Numbered from the stretch's first letter, positions 52,936 to 61,482 are shown. The stretch is DNA of 64,000 bases from Micromonospora sp. WMMD1128 (GCF_027497235.1 NZ_CP114902.1:3547501-3611500), one strand, 5' to 3'. Numbers and translations: made by a program. The notes: generated by a model not told the origin, from the letters alone.

Positions 52936-55659
52936 GTGCGGTTGGTGGAGCGCGACGAGCAGCTCGCACTGCTTGAGCGAATGTTTTCCGATGATCTCGG
53001 TCCCGACATGGTGGTCGTGAGCGGGCCGGTCGCCTCCGGCAAGACCCGGCTGTTGGACGCGTTCGCCCGGCGGGCGACCCGGCGCGGCGCGCGGATCGCG
53101 ACCGCCGAGGCGTCGTCCGGGCTGGGCGCCCTGCCCTTCGACGTGCTCCGGCAGCTCTGCCCCGACCTGCCGGTGCCCGCCCGGACCGGCCGGGAGATCG
53201 CCGAACGGCTCGCCGCGGCATACGAGCTGACCACCGAGGACGAGACGGACGAGGCGGTACGGCAGATCTGTCGCCTTCTCGACGAGGCTCCCCCGCACCC
53301 CGCCGACGGCCCGCCGCTCGTCATCGTGGTCGACGACGTCCACCACGCCGACGCGGCGTCCCTGCGCTGCCTGTCCCACCTGATGCGGGACCCGCGGCCG
53401 GCGCTGGTCCGGCTGGTGACGGCGGAGGCGGAACGCGTCGGCCCGCGCTCGCCGGCGCTCACCGGGTTGCTGCGTCCGGCCCGGGTCCGCCGGGTGACCC
53501 TCGCCATGCTGTCCGAGTCCGGCGTCGCCGAGGTTCTCGCCGACCGTTGCGGCGTCGAGTTGGCGCGTCAACTCGGCGCCCAGTGCCACCGGGTCACCGG
53601 CGGCAACCCGCTGCTGGTGCGCGCCCTGCTCGACGACTCCTTCGGCCGTTCGGACGCGCCCAGTCGGCTGGTCGCCGGCGCGGCGTACCGCGACGCGGTG
53701 CTCGCCTGCCTCCACCGGTGCGAGCCCGACGTGCTCGACCCGGTCCGCGTGCTTGCCGTCGCCGGTGACGGGCTCTCCCGCGACGTCCTGGCCGGCGTGC
53801 TCGGTCCGGGCGCCGCGTCGACACTGCCGGCGCTGCGGCCCGGGACCACGGCCGGTCTGGTCACCGACGGCGGCCTCGGCGATCCGGCGCTGGCGCGGGC
53901 GGTGCTCGACGGGCTGCCCGATCCGGCCCGGGCCGATCTGCACGGTCGGGTCGCCGCCGCCCTGCGCCGCGACGGCGCGTCGGCCACCGCCATCGCGCCC
54001 CACCTGCTCGCCATCGACCCGGCCGCCGAGCCGTGGATGGCCGAGAGCCTGCTCGACGCGGCGGCCCAGCTGTCCGACGCGGAGCCCGAGCTCGCCCGGC
54101 GCTGCCTCCGGCACGCCGGCTGGCACTGCGACGACGAGGCCCGGCAGGCCCGCATCCGGATCGCTCTCACCGACCTCCAGCTGCGGTTCGACCCGGACGC
54201 CGGGTTGCGGCAGCTGGCCGACGTCCCGAGCGCGGTGCGCACCGCCGGCCTCGACTGTGCCCGGTCCGTCGAGCCGATCCGCCACCTGCTGTGGTTCGGC
54301 CGGGTCACCGAGGCGAGCGAGGTGTGGCACCACGCGGCCGGCGCCCACCCGGACGACGCGGCCGACCTCGTCCTGGCCGGCCTCTGGATCGATCTGCTGT
54401 TCCCGGAGCTCGCGGCGGCGCAGCGGGACGGACCGCACCGCCCACCGCTGCGCCGGGCCGGGGCGGCCACGCTGCGCACGCGCCTGGCCGGCATCGCCGG
54501 CCTGGAGGCCGCGGTACGCCGGGGCGGGGACGACGCCCTCGCCGAAGCGGCCGAGCACGCGCTGCGGGCGCGCGGGGCCCGGGAGCCGGTGCACTGGACC
54601 CTGATCTGGCCGCTGGCCACGCTTGTGTTCGCCGACCGGTTGGACCGGGCCGACGCCTGGTGCGGGGAACTGCTCGGCGGTCCCGCCCTCGACCGGTTGT
54701 CGGCAGCGCTGCTCACCGCCGTCCGGGCCGAGATCGCGCTGCGTCGCAGTGACGCCCGGACCGCGTACCACCTCGCGGACGAGGCGCTGCGGGGGCTCTC
54801 CACGCCGGCCTGGGGGGTCGCCATCGGTCTTCCGCTCGCCGTGTCGGTGCGGGCGCTTACCGACCTGGGGCAGCTCGACGACGCGGCCGTCCGGCTGCGC
54901 ACCCCGGTGCCGGCGGTGATGTTCGACAGCGTCTTCGGGCTGTTTTATCTCCGGGCCCGGGGCGTCCACGCGATGGCCGGCGGCGCGGACCGGTTCGCGC
55001 TGCGCGACTTCCGGCGGTGCGGCGAGCTCATGCGCCGCTGGGGCCACGACCTGCCCGCGCTGGTGCCGTGGCGTACCGAGGCCGCCCGCGCGTTGCTCAG
55101 GCTGGGCCGCCGGAGCACCGCCGAACACCTGGTCCGGGAGCAGCTCGACCGGCTCGGCGCGGGACATCCGGGCGAGCGCGGCGCCGCCCTGCGTACCCTC
55201 GCCGGCTGTGTCGGCCTGCCCGATCGCGCGGCCACGCTCGAGGACGCGATCCGGGCCCTGGAGATGTCGAGCGACCGGATCGAGCTGGCGCGGGCGCTGA
55301 GCGAGTTGGCCGGCGCCCTGCGTCTCACCGAGGATCACAGGCGGGCCGGCCACGCCACGCGCCGGGCGGACCGGGTCGTCGAGCAGTGGAGCCTCGACCC
55401 CTACTCGGCCGGCAGCGGGGCGCCCGGCGAGTCGGCCTGGACGGCCACGCCGATGCCGGAGGCGGTACGCGGGTTGACCGCCGACGAGGTAAGGGTGGCC
55501 ACGCTGACCGCGCAGGGGCACACCAACCGGGAGATCGCGGGCCGCCTCTTCCTGACCACAAGCACGGTGGAGCAGCAGCTCACCCGGATCTACCGGAAGT
55601 TGTCGGTGAGCGGGCGGGGCGAGCTCGCGGCCCGGTTGCTCGCCACCGACACCGACTAG
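52936..55659 (+). CDS. LAL-family LuxR transcriptional regulator 1, 907 aa
   Basis: This is a large ATP-binding regulator of the LuxR family, likely a pathway-specific activator. Walker A is GPVASGKT at residues 30-37 and Walker B is VIVVDD (Asp133-134). A long helical TPR-like middle is followed by a LuxR HTH over about the last 60 residues (LTADEVRVATLTAQGHTNREIA ... STVEQQLTRIYRKL). The length is normal for the family. The GTG at 52936 has GAGGGGA 7 bp upstream. It is divergent from the dehydratase and followed by a second LAL gene on the same strand after 311 bp. Confidence 0.94.
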   Translation: MRLVERDEQLALLERMFSDDLGPDMVVVSGPVASGKTRLLDAFARRATRRGARIATAEASSGLGALPFDVLRQLCPDLPVPARTGREIAERLAAAYELTTEDETDEAVRQICRLLDEAPPHPADGPPLVIVVDDVHHADAASLRCLSHLMRDPRPALVRLVTAEAERVGPRSPALTGLLRPARVRRVTLAMLSESGVAEVLADRCGVELARQLGAQCHRVTGGNPLLVRALLDDSFGRSDAPSRLVAGAAYRDAVLACLHRCEPDVLDPVRVLAVAGDGLSRDVLAGVLGPGAASTLPALRPGTTAGLVTDGGLGDPALARAVLDGLPDPARADLHGRVAAALRRDGASATAIAPHLLAIDPAAEPWMAESLLDAAAQLSDAEPELARRCLRHAGWHCDDEARQARIRIALTDLQLRFDPDAGLRQLADVPSAVRTAGLDCARSVEPIRHLLWFGRVTEASEVWHHAAGAHPDDAADLVLAGLWIDLLFPELAAAQRDGPHRPPLRRAGAATLRTRLAGIAGLEAAVRRGGDDALAEAAEHALRARGAREPVHWTLIWPLATLVFADRLDRADAWCGELLGGPALDRLSAALLTAVRAEIALRRSDARTAYHLADEALRGLSTPAWGVAIGLPLAVSVRALTDLGQLDDAAVRLRTPVPAVMFDSVFGLFYLRARGVHAMAGGADRFALRDFRRCGELMRRWGHDLPALVPWRTEAARALLRLGRRSTAEHLVREQLDRLGAGHPGERGAALRTLAGCVGLPDRAATLEDAIRALEMSSDRIELARALSELAGALRLTEDHRRAGHATRRADRVVEQWSLDPYSAGSGAPGESAWTATPMPEAVRGLTADEVRVATLTAQGHTNREIAGRLFLTTSTVEQQLTRIYRKLSVSGRGELAARLLATDTD

Positions 55660-55699
55660 CCACGGGCACCTCCATATCCATCGCGCCGCCGTCGGTCAA

Positions 55700-55709
55700 C
55701 CCCTAGGGG
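55700..55709. promoter_or_regulatory. Palindrome CCCCTAGGGG
   Basis: This is a perfect 10-bp palindrome 40 bp after the LAL1 stop. It contains the same CCCCTA hexamer that appears as direct repeats at 51025 and 61433, here in inverted form. Confidence 0.35.
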
Positions 55710-55785
55710 CCACAACGGGACTCCTTCCCGGGGGCGGGCCGGAAACAGTGGGGTGATCTGTCGTTGCGCAGCGCGACGGCACCTT

Positions 55786-55804
55786 GGAACACTCGGCATG
55801 TTCC
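55786..55804. promoter_or_regulatory. Inverted repeat GGAACA-N7-TGTTCC upstream of LAL2
   Basis: The 6-bp arms are perfect with a 7-bp spacer, about one and a half helical turns overall. This suits a dimeric HTH regulator. It lies 167 bp upstream of the chosen LAL2 start. Confidence 0.4.
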
Positions 55805-55825
55805 CCGCATCGGCCGCCTCAGCCC

Positions 55826-55843
55826 GCGGTCCGCGCGGACCGC
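55826..55843. promoter_or_regulatory. 18-bp perfect palindrome upstream of LAL2
   Basis: GCGGTCCGC is directly followed by its complement GCGGACCGC. The perfect symmetry without a loop fits a protein-binding site better than a terminator. The regulator is unknown; autoregulation by a LAL protein is one option. Confidence 0.4.
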
Positions 55844-55970
55844 ACGGAGATCGTGTCCCGGCGTCCACACCGGAGGTTGCCACGCGCGAACGAACGATGT
55901 CCCGGACGTGATCGACCATGCCCGCGCAGAGAAGACGGCCTGCGCCCTCGGGGGGAGGGAAGCTCGCTCG

Positions 55971-58826
55971 ATGCCACTTGTGGAGCGACAGGAACAGCTG
56001 AGCACGGTGTCCGGCGCGTGGCGTGACACGCGCGCCGGACGAGGGCAGGTGGTGCTCGTCACCGGCGGGGCCGGCAGCGGCAAGACCGCCCTGCTGGACG
56101 CGTTCGCGGACGAGGTCCACTCGGCCGGCGGACGCACACTGGGCACCGACGGTTCGTTCACCGGGCGCGGCACCCCGCTCGGTTCGATCGCCCAACTCTT
56201 CGAGCATGCCACCGTCCCGAACGCGGTCGCGGACCGCGTTCGCCGGATGATCCTCGCCGTCACCTCACGCCTGCCCACCGGCGGGGCCGACCCGCTCGAC
56301 CCGCGCGCGGCGAACGGTCCCGCGGTCACCGCGCTGCTCGGTGCGATCTTCGCCGGGCTGTTCGCCCTGGCCGGCGTCGCGCCGCTCTGCATCGTGATCG
56401 ACGGGCTGCACGAGGTCGACGCGATGTCGCTGTTCTGCCTCACGCACCTGGCACGACGCATTCGTCGCGCCCCGATCATGCTGGTGCTCGCCGAATCGCC
56501 GCGGGCGGTGCCCGCGCACCCCGAGTTCCGCGCCGAACTGCTCAGTTCACCCCACCTCTCCCGGATAGCGTTGCATCCGTTGTCGGAAAAGGGACTGGCC
56601 GAGCTGATCGCCGAGCACACCGATCCGGTCACCGCGCACGAGATCGCCGGCGAGGCGCACCGGACCACCGGCGGCAGTCCCCTGCTCGCCCGCGCGTTCG
56701 TCGACGACTGGCTGGCCGAGCACGCCCGGACGCCCGGCGTCGCCGGCCACACCTTCGACCAGGCGGTGCTCTCCTGCCTCTACCGGCAGGAGCCGCAGAC
56801 CCGCGCGGTGGCCCACGCCGCCGCCGTCCTCGGCCGGCCGGCGCCGCCGGAGACCATCGGGCAGATGCTCGACGTCGTCCCCGAGGCGGTGACCCGTGCC
56901 ATGCGGATCCTGGAGAGCGCCGGCCTCGCCGACGGTGACCGGCTGCGTCATCGGCGGATCATCGAGCGGATCCTCGCGGCCGTCCCGGACGAGGAACGAC
57001 GGGACCTGCACCGCCGGGCGGCCACCGCGCTGTTCGCGCACAGCGCCTCCCCCGACGCGGTGGCCGGACAACTCGTCTCGGCCGGATGGGCCGGCGCCAC
57101 CTGGGCGGTCTCCTCCCTGCACGAGGCGGCCGAGCACGAGCTGTCGCGAGGGCGGGCCGACCGGGCGAACGTCTATCTCCAGCTGGCCCAGCGCGGGCCG
57201 CTCGACCCACGGCAGCGCGCCGCCGCGCGGATGATGCTGCTGCGCGCCCGCTGGCAGCTCAATCCGCGGTCCGCGGCGCCGCAACTCGACGAGATCGTGC
57301 TGCGCCTGCGCCGCGGCGCTCCGGCCGCGGAGGCCGCGAGCGCCGTACCCTACCTGCTCTGGCAGGGCCGCGCCGAGGACGCCACGGAGGCGTTGCGGCT
57401 TCGTCGGCCGGACACCACGCCACCGGCACGCATCCGCACGGCGGAGATGCTCCTCGCGCTGATACGTCCCGACCCGAACGGTCCGGACCGGCCGGCCGAA
57501 CCCGGGCTGGCCGAGTCGGCGGCCGTCCACCCCTGCCTCGACGCGATCGCGGCGCTCGGCACGGCACTCGAGCCCGGACGGGCGACGGACGCCGCACAGG
57601 CCGCCGATCTGCTGCTGCGCCGCTACGGCCCGACGTCGGTCGACCCGGCCGTACTCGCCCCGGCGGTGGCCGCGCTCACCTACTCGGGCTGCCCGGCCAA
57701 CAGCCTCGCGTGGCTCGACGAGCTAGCCACCGACGACGCGTTCGCGCACCGACCGACCTGGACGGCGGTCTTCCACGCGCTGCGGGCCGAGGCACTGCTG
57801 CGGACGGGCTCGCTGACCGGGGCCGCGCACCACGCGAGCGCGGCCCTCACCGACGTGTCGCCGCACGGGTGGGGTGTCGCCGTCGGCGTGCCCCTGGCCA
57901 CGCTCGTCAACGCCGCCACGACCGCGGGCCGGCTCGACGACGCGGAGAAACACCTGACCCAGCCGGTGCCGGAGGCGATGTTCCGCACCCCGTTCGGCCT
58001 GCCGTATCTGCAGGCGGCTGCCCGCCACCACCTGGCGACCGGGCGGGCCCGCACCGCCGCCAACGAGCTGCGGCTGTGCGGCAGCCTGATGACCCGGTGG
58101 GGCATGGACACCGACGGCCTGGTGCCGTGGCGGCTCGAACTCGCCCGCGTCGAACTGCACCTGGGCGGGCGGGCAGCCGCGGCCGAACTGGTCCGCGCCC
58201 AGCTGGACCGGCTCGACGACCGCCGGCCGGACGAGCCGGCCCGGCACCACGCGCGTACCCGCGGCGTCGCGATGCGGCTGCTGGCCGCCACGCTTCCGGC
58301 CCACCAGCGCGGGCCGCTGCTGTCCGAGGCGGCCGACCTGCTGGAGGGCGCGGGCGACCGGTTGGAGCTGGCGTGCGCGCTCGCCGACCAGGGGCACGCG
58401 TTGCGGGCCGCCGGCGACGGCGCCCGCGGCCGGCTGCGGATCCGGCGGGCCGCGCAACTGGCCGAGGAGTGCGGCGCGGAACCCATCGGTCTGCAGCTGC
58501 TGCGCGGCGGCTCCGCCCGGGCCGAGGCCGCGCCGGTCGAGAAGGCGGCCGAACCGGCCGCCCCGGCCGAGCCCACGGTGCTGGTGCCGCGGGGGTCGCA
58601 GGCGGGGCGTAGCCTCGATGAGCTCACCGACGCCGAACGGCGGGTGGCGATGCTCGCCGCGCACGGCTACACCAACAAACAGATCTCCGGACGCCTGTAC
58701 ATCACGGTCAGCACCGTCGAGCAGCACCTCACCCGCATCTACCGCAAGCTCAAGGTCAAGCGCCGTTCCGCGCTGGCCGCGGAGATGCTGGGCCGGGACG
58801 AGAGCGGTCTCGACGACGCGTCGTAG
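55971..58826 (+). CDS. LAL-family LuxR transcriptional regulator 2, 951 aa
   Basis: This second LAL regulator is a paralogue of the preceding gene. It begins MPLVERQEQL, the counterpart of MRLVERDEQL in LAL1, which is why the ATG at 55971 was preferred over a longer ORF starting at 55764. Walker A is GGAGSGKT at residues 32-39; the Walker B-like strand is IVIDGLHEVD. The middle is a long helical region. The LuxR HTH (LTDAERRVAMLAAHGYTNKQIS ... STVEQHLTRIYRKLKV) lies near the C-terminus. It is probably an activator of cluster transcription; whether it acts with LAL1 or on different promoters is not shown. It is convergent with the SARP gene, with 135 bp between them. Confidence 0.93.
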   Translation: MPLVERQEQLSTVSGAWRDTRAGRGQVVLVTGGAGSGKTALLDAFADEVHSAGGRTLGTDGSFTGRGTPLGSIAQLFEHATVPNAVADRVRRMILAVTSRLPTGGADPLDPRAANGPAVTALLGAIFAGLFALAGVAPLCIVIDGLHEVDAMSLFCLTHLARRIRRAPIMLVLAESPRAVPAHPEFRAELLSSPHLSRIALHPLSEKGLAELIAEHTDPVTAHEIAGEAHRTTGGSPLLARAFVDDWLAEHARTPGVAGHTFDQAVLSCLYRQEPQTRAVAHAAAVLGRPAPPETIGQMLDVVPEAVTRAMRILESAGLADGDRLRHRRIIERILAAVPDEERRDLHRRAATALFAHSASPDAVAGQLVSAGWAGATWAVSSLHEAAEHELSRGRADRANVYLQLAQRGPLDPRQRAAARMMLLRARWQLNPRSAAPQLDEIVLRLRRGAPAAEAASAVPYLLWQGRAEDATEALRLRRPDTTPPARIRTAEMLLALIRPDPNGPDRPAEPGLAESAAVHPCLDAIAALGTALEPGRATDAAQAADLLLRRYGPTSVDPAVLAPAVAALTYSGCPANSLAWLDELATDDAFAHRPTWTAVFHALRAEALLRTGSLTGAAHHASAALTDVSPHGWGVAVGVPLATLVNAATTAGRLDDAEKHLTQPVPEAMFRTPFGLPYLQAAARHHLATGRARTAANELRLCGSLMTRWGMDTDGLVPWRLELARVELHLGGRAAAAELVRAQLDRLDDRRPDEPARHHARTRGVAMRLLAATLPAHQRGPLLSEAADLLEGAGDRLELACALADQGHALRAAGDGARGRLRIRRAAQLAEECGAEPIGLQLLRGGSARAEAAPVEKAAEPAAPAEPTVLVPRGSQAGRSLDELTDAERRVAMLAAHGYTNKQISGRLYITVSTVEQHLTRIYRKLKVKRRSALAAEMLGRDESGLDDAS

Positions 58827-58961
58827 CCGGGCGGCGGCCGGTTCCGCCAACCGGGCGGCGGCCCGGTCGCTTTGTCGCGGCTTTAGCGGGCCGGTGCACG
58901 ATGGGCCGGACGCGAGGGCAGGCAGGGCGTACGACCAGCCGAACCGGGCGGTGCGGGGCGT
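58827..58961. other. Convergent gap between LAL2 and SARP genes
   Basis: CCGGGCGGCGGCC occurs twice as a direct repeat (58827-58839 and 58851-58863), enclosing a small CCGGTT/AACCGG hairpin. No strong terminator comparable to those elsewhere in the window was found. Confidence 0.5.
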
Positions 58962-59729
58962 CTACACCCGCGCCGAGAGCACCCGCTCGTCGCCGACCAG
59001 GATCGCGTGCTGGAGTTCCTGGAGCGCGCGGCAGGGCTCCAGGCCGAGTTCCCGGTTGAGCGTCGCGCGCGCCTGCTGGTACGCCTGGAGCGCGTCGGCG
59101 GTGCGGTCCGACCGGTAGAGCGCCAGCATGAGCTGGCGGTGGAACGCCTCGTGCAGCGGGCTGTCCGCGACCAGCTGACGCAGCCGGCCGATGAGCCGGC
59201 GGTGCTGGCCCAGTTCGAGCTGCGCGTCGACGAGGATCTCCAGGCACTCCATCCGCACCTCGGCCAGCCAGGCGGCGAAGCTTCCGACGATGACGCCGTC
59301 GCTCGGCTCGCCGAGCAGGGGGCCCCGCCACAGCGCGAGCGCGCGCTGGAGCACCTCGGCCCCCTCCTCGTACCGGTGGGCGGCGTGGTAGCCCCGGCCG
59401 GCCTCGACCAGGGCGAGGAAGTCCTGGAAGTCGAACTCGTCGTCGCCCTGCCGCAGCAGGTAGCCCGGTGACCGGGTGACGATGGTCTCGGTGCCGGGCC
59501 GCTGCCGGGCCAGGAACTTGCGCAGCTCCGACACGTAGACGTGCAGGCCCGCGGTCGCCCGGTGCGGCGCCCGCTCCCCCCACACCTCGCCGATGAGCTG
59601 GTTGGTGCTGACCACGTGGTCGGCGCGGACCAGCAACACGGCGAGCAGCAGTTCGATCTTCCGGGCGGTGAGCATCTGCGGACCGTCCGGGCCGATCACC
59701 CGCAACGATCCGAGTAGTTCGTATCGCAT
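58962..59729 (-). CDS. SARP-family transcriptional activator, 255 aa
   Basis: This is a Streptomyces antibiotic regulatory protein type activator. Residues 1-95 form an OmpR-like winged helix (LTARKIELLLAVLLVRADHVVS ... GLHVYVSELRKFL) and residues 98-245 the all-helical BTAD domain (ending QAYQQARATLNRELGLEP). The small size, without ATPase or TPR extension, is that of DnrI/RedD-like SARPs, which bind direct repeats spaced by about 11 bp. Its ATG directly follows the TAG of the thioesterase gene with no base between, so it is translationally coupled to the biosynthetic genes upstream. Confidence 0.94.
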   Translation of the reverse strand: MRYELLGSLRVIGPDGPQMLTARKIELLLAVLLVRADHVVSTNQLIGEVWGERAPHRATAGLHVYVSELRKFLARQRPGTETIVTRSPGYLLRQGDDEFDFQDFLALVEAGRGYHAAHRYEEGAEVLQRALALWRGPLLGEPSDGVIVGSFAAWLAEVRMECLEILVDAQLELGQHRRLIGRLRQLVADSPLHEAFHRQLMLALYRSDRTADALQAYQQARATLNRELGLEPCRALQELQHAILVGDERVLSARV

Positions 59730-60509
59730 CTACGCCTCCCCGCGCGGCGCCACCCCGGCCGCGGTGCCCAGCACCCGGCCGACGTGGGCGGCCACCTGCG
59801 CCGTGTGCTTGTCGAGGTAGAAGTGCCCGCCCGGGAACACGTGCAGGTCGAACGGCCCGGTGCAGTGGTCGCGCCACGACTGGGCCTCGTCCGGCGTCGT
59901 GTAGGGGTCACGGTCGCCCATGAACGCGGTCACCGGGCAGCGCAGCGGCGGGCCGGGACGGTACGGATGGGTCTCGATGGCCCGGTAGTCGCTGCGGATC
60001 GCCGGCAGGAACGACGCGAGCAGCTCCTCGTCGGCGAGCCAGCCGACCTCGCCGTCGGCGAGGGACCGCAGCTCGGCCACGATGCCCGCGTCGTCCCGCC
60101 GGTGCACGTCGGTGTGCCGCAGGCGGGACGGGGCACGACGGCTGGAGGCGAAGAACCAGACCGGCACCCGGCCGGCGGCGGCCAGTCGCTGTGCCGTCTC
60201 GTACGCGATGACCGCGCCCATGCTGTGCCCGAACATCGCGAACGGGCGGGCCGGCTGGGCGAGCAGTTCGGCGCACATCCGGTCGGCGAACTCGTCGACG
60301 CTGTCGATGCGCGGCTCGTTGCGGCGGTCCTGCCGGCCGGGGTACTGCACGGCCGAGACCTGCACCCGCGGCGCCACCTGCTGCGAGAGCTGGAAGTAGG
60401 CGCTCGCCGAGCCGCCCGCGTGCGGGAAGCAGAAGAGCTCGACCTCGCTGTCCTGGCGCGGGTGGAACCGCCGCAGCCAGGGGGTGCCGGTGCGCGTCGC
60501 CGCGCTCAC
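59730..60509 (-). CDS. Type II thioesterase (editing), 259 aa
   Basis: This free-standing alpha/beta-hydrolase removes wrong acyl groups from PKS/NRPS carrier proteins. FPHAGG near residue 29, GHSMG with nucleophile Ser96, GDRD (Asp199/201) and GGHF (His229) give the usual TEII pattern. It starts with GTG at 60509 overlapping the TGA of the upstream cyclase-like gene (GTGA), so the two are translationally coupled. It is distinct from an off-loading TE, which would be fused to the last PKS or NRPS module. Confidence 0.95.
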   Translation of the reverse strand: MSAATRTGTPWLRRFHPRQDSEVELFCFPHAGGSASAYFQLSQQVAPRVQVSAVQYPGRQDRRNEPRIDSVDEFADRMCAELLAQPARPFAMFGHSMGAVIAYETAQRLAAAGRVPVWFFASSRRAPSRLRHTDVHRRDDAGIVAELRSLADGEVGWLADEELLASFLPAIRSDYRAIETHPYRPGPPLRCPVTAFMGDRDPYTTPDEAQSWRDHCTGPFDLHVFPGGHFYLDKHTAQVAAHVGRVLGTAAGVAPRGEA

Positions 60510-61351
60510 CGCGCGCTCCCGTCGCCGGCGAGCAGGCCGGACACCGTGGCCGCCACCTCGTCGTTGGCGAGGAGCTTCGCGTGCTCGTCGTCGACCGCGA
60601 TCTCCCGGCCCACGAGTGGCCCGGCGCCGCCGATGCCGGACGTACGCACGGCGTGCAGCCCGCTGAGCTCGGTGACCGACTGGAAGGCGGTCGCCGTCCG
60701 CCAGCGGGGCAGCGGGTCCAGCTCGGCGGCGGCGGTGAGGTAGCGCAGGAACGAACAGAACGTCCCCATCAGCTCGTCGCGCAGCGGTTTGCTGAGCCCG
60801 GCCTGCGCGAACGCCACGTCACCCATCTCCAGGGTGAGCCGGCACAGCGTCTCGCACATCTCCGCCATCCCGCACTCGCGGTCGTGCAGGTCCTGCGCGG
60901 CGTCCTGGGCGCGCTGGATGTCCTCCATCGGCAGCACCCCGGCGAGGTATCCGACGACCTTGTGGAACTGCCACACGAGCGTCTGCGGCACCGCGATCTC
61001 GGGGTCGAAGAGCAGCAGCTGCGGTTCGCTGCCCTGCCAGGCGGCGACGCGCTCGGACAGGGCCGCCGCGTAGACGGCGCCGCCGCAGAACCCCATCACC
61101 GCGGCCACCGGCCGGGGCCGGCGCTGGAACGCCGTCCACCAGTGCTCGATGTACGCCGGCCCGGACGCGGTCCGTTCAATGTCGGGGCCGGGCGGAAGGG
61201 TCTCCCAGAACGCGCAGTCGACAGTCAGTCGTTCCGCCAGATCGGAGAACCTCGCCTCCGGCCGCCCGGTGGCATCGAAGTCGACAGCCAGGATGACCCG
61301 CTCGGCGTGGTCGGGCTCGGCAAGCACCCGCCATCCATCAGCTCGCGCCAT
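60506..61351 (-). CDS. Dieckmann cyclase-like alpha/beta-hydrolase with Cys nucleophile, 281 aa
   Basis: This probably releases the finished polyketide-aminoacyl chain by Dieckmann condensation, forming a tetramic acid (or pyridone) ring. The nucleophile elbow reads MGFCGG, so Cys89 replaces the Ser of a normal thioesterase. Asp116 (LLLFDPE) and His257 (DDEHAKL) sit where the other triad members are expected. A Cys-Asp-His triad, similar length and location beside a PKS-NRPS define the TrdC/SlgL/NcmC/LipX2/KirHI family. The ATG at 61351 has GGAG 6 bp upstream. It is the first gene of an operon with TEII and SARP and diverges from the NRPS. The family call rests on motif, spacing and context; an acyltransferase or editing role is the main alternative. 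Confidence 0.8.
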   Translation of the reverse strand: MARADGWRVLAEPDHAERVILAVDFDATGRPEARFSDLAERLTVDCAFWETLPPGPDIERTASGPAYIEHWWTAFQRRPRPVAAVMGFCGGAVYAAALSERVAAWQGSEPQLLLFDPEIAVPQTLVWQFHKVVGYLAGVLPMEDIQRAQDAAQDLHDRECGMAEMCETLCRLTLEMGDVAFAQAGLSKPLRDELMGTFCSFLRYLTAAAELDPLPRWRTATAFQSVTELSGLHAVRTSGIGGAGPLVGREIAVDDEHAKLLANDEVAATVSGLLAGDGSAR

Positions 61352-61393
61352 GTTCCGCTCCAGTCAGGGCATTCGGGTGTGCTATGCCGACCG

Positions 61394-61399
61394 AGCCTA
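61394..61399 (-). promoter_or_regulatory. Candidate -10 (TAGGCT) of the cyclase-TEII-SARP operon
   Basis: TAGGCT on the minus strand fits TANNNT and lies 42 bp upstream of the ATG. No -35 consensus is present at 16-18 bp, which would suit activator dependence. Confidence 0.3.
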
Positions 61400-61432
61400 G
61401 GTCAGCGCAAGGGGCCGCTCCGGCCTCGCGCA

Positions 61433-61449
61433 CCCCTATCGATCCCCTA
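61433..61449. promoter_or_regulatory. Direct repeat CCCCTA, 11-bp period, between the cyclase operon and the NRPS
   Basis: CCCCTA occurs at 61433-61438 and 61444-61449, exactly 11 bp apart, in the 198-bp divergent region. Such spacing is the hallmark of SARP operators, and a SARP gene ends the operon transcribed away from this site. A degenerate third copy (CCACCC) falls at 61455. Confidence 0.5.
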
Positions 61450-61482
61450 CTCGACCACCCCCGGTCCGCGGGTCAAGGGGTA

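Larger units (their letters stand above)
55660..55970. other. 311-bp gap between the two LAL genes with several palindromic sites
   Basis: There is no gene here. The region contains CCCCTAGGGG (55700-55709), GGAACA-N7-TGTTCC (55786-55804) and an 18-bp palindrome (55826-55843), then a purine-rich stretch (GGAGGGA, about 55954-55960) before the ATG of the second LAL gene. A clear -35/-10 pair was not found. An ORF could be extended into it to 55764, but the added 69 residues are Arg/Ser-rich and unlike a LAL N-terminus. Confidence 0.7.

Noticed and set aside
55764..55970. N-terminal extension of LAL2 to a start at 55764
   Set aside because: The extra residues are Arg/Ser-rich, cross three palindromes and have no counterpart in LAL1. 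MPLVERQEQL at 55971 aligns with the LAL1 start and has a purine-rich site upstream.
60506..61351. Annotation as an ordinary type II thioesterase
   Set aside because: The nucleophile is Cys in GFCGG rather than Ser in GHSxG, and a normal TEII lies next to it. The Cys-Asp-His layout fits the Dieckmann cyclase family better.
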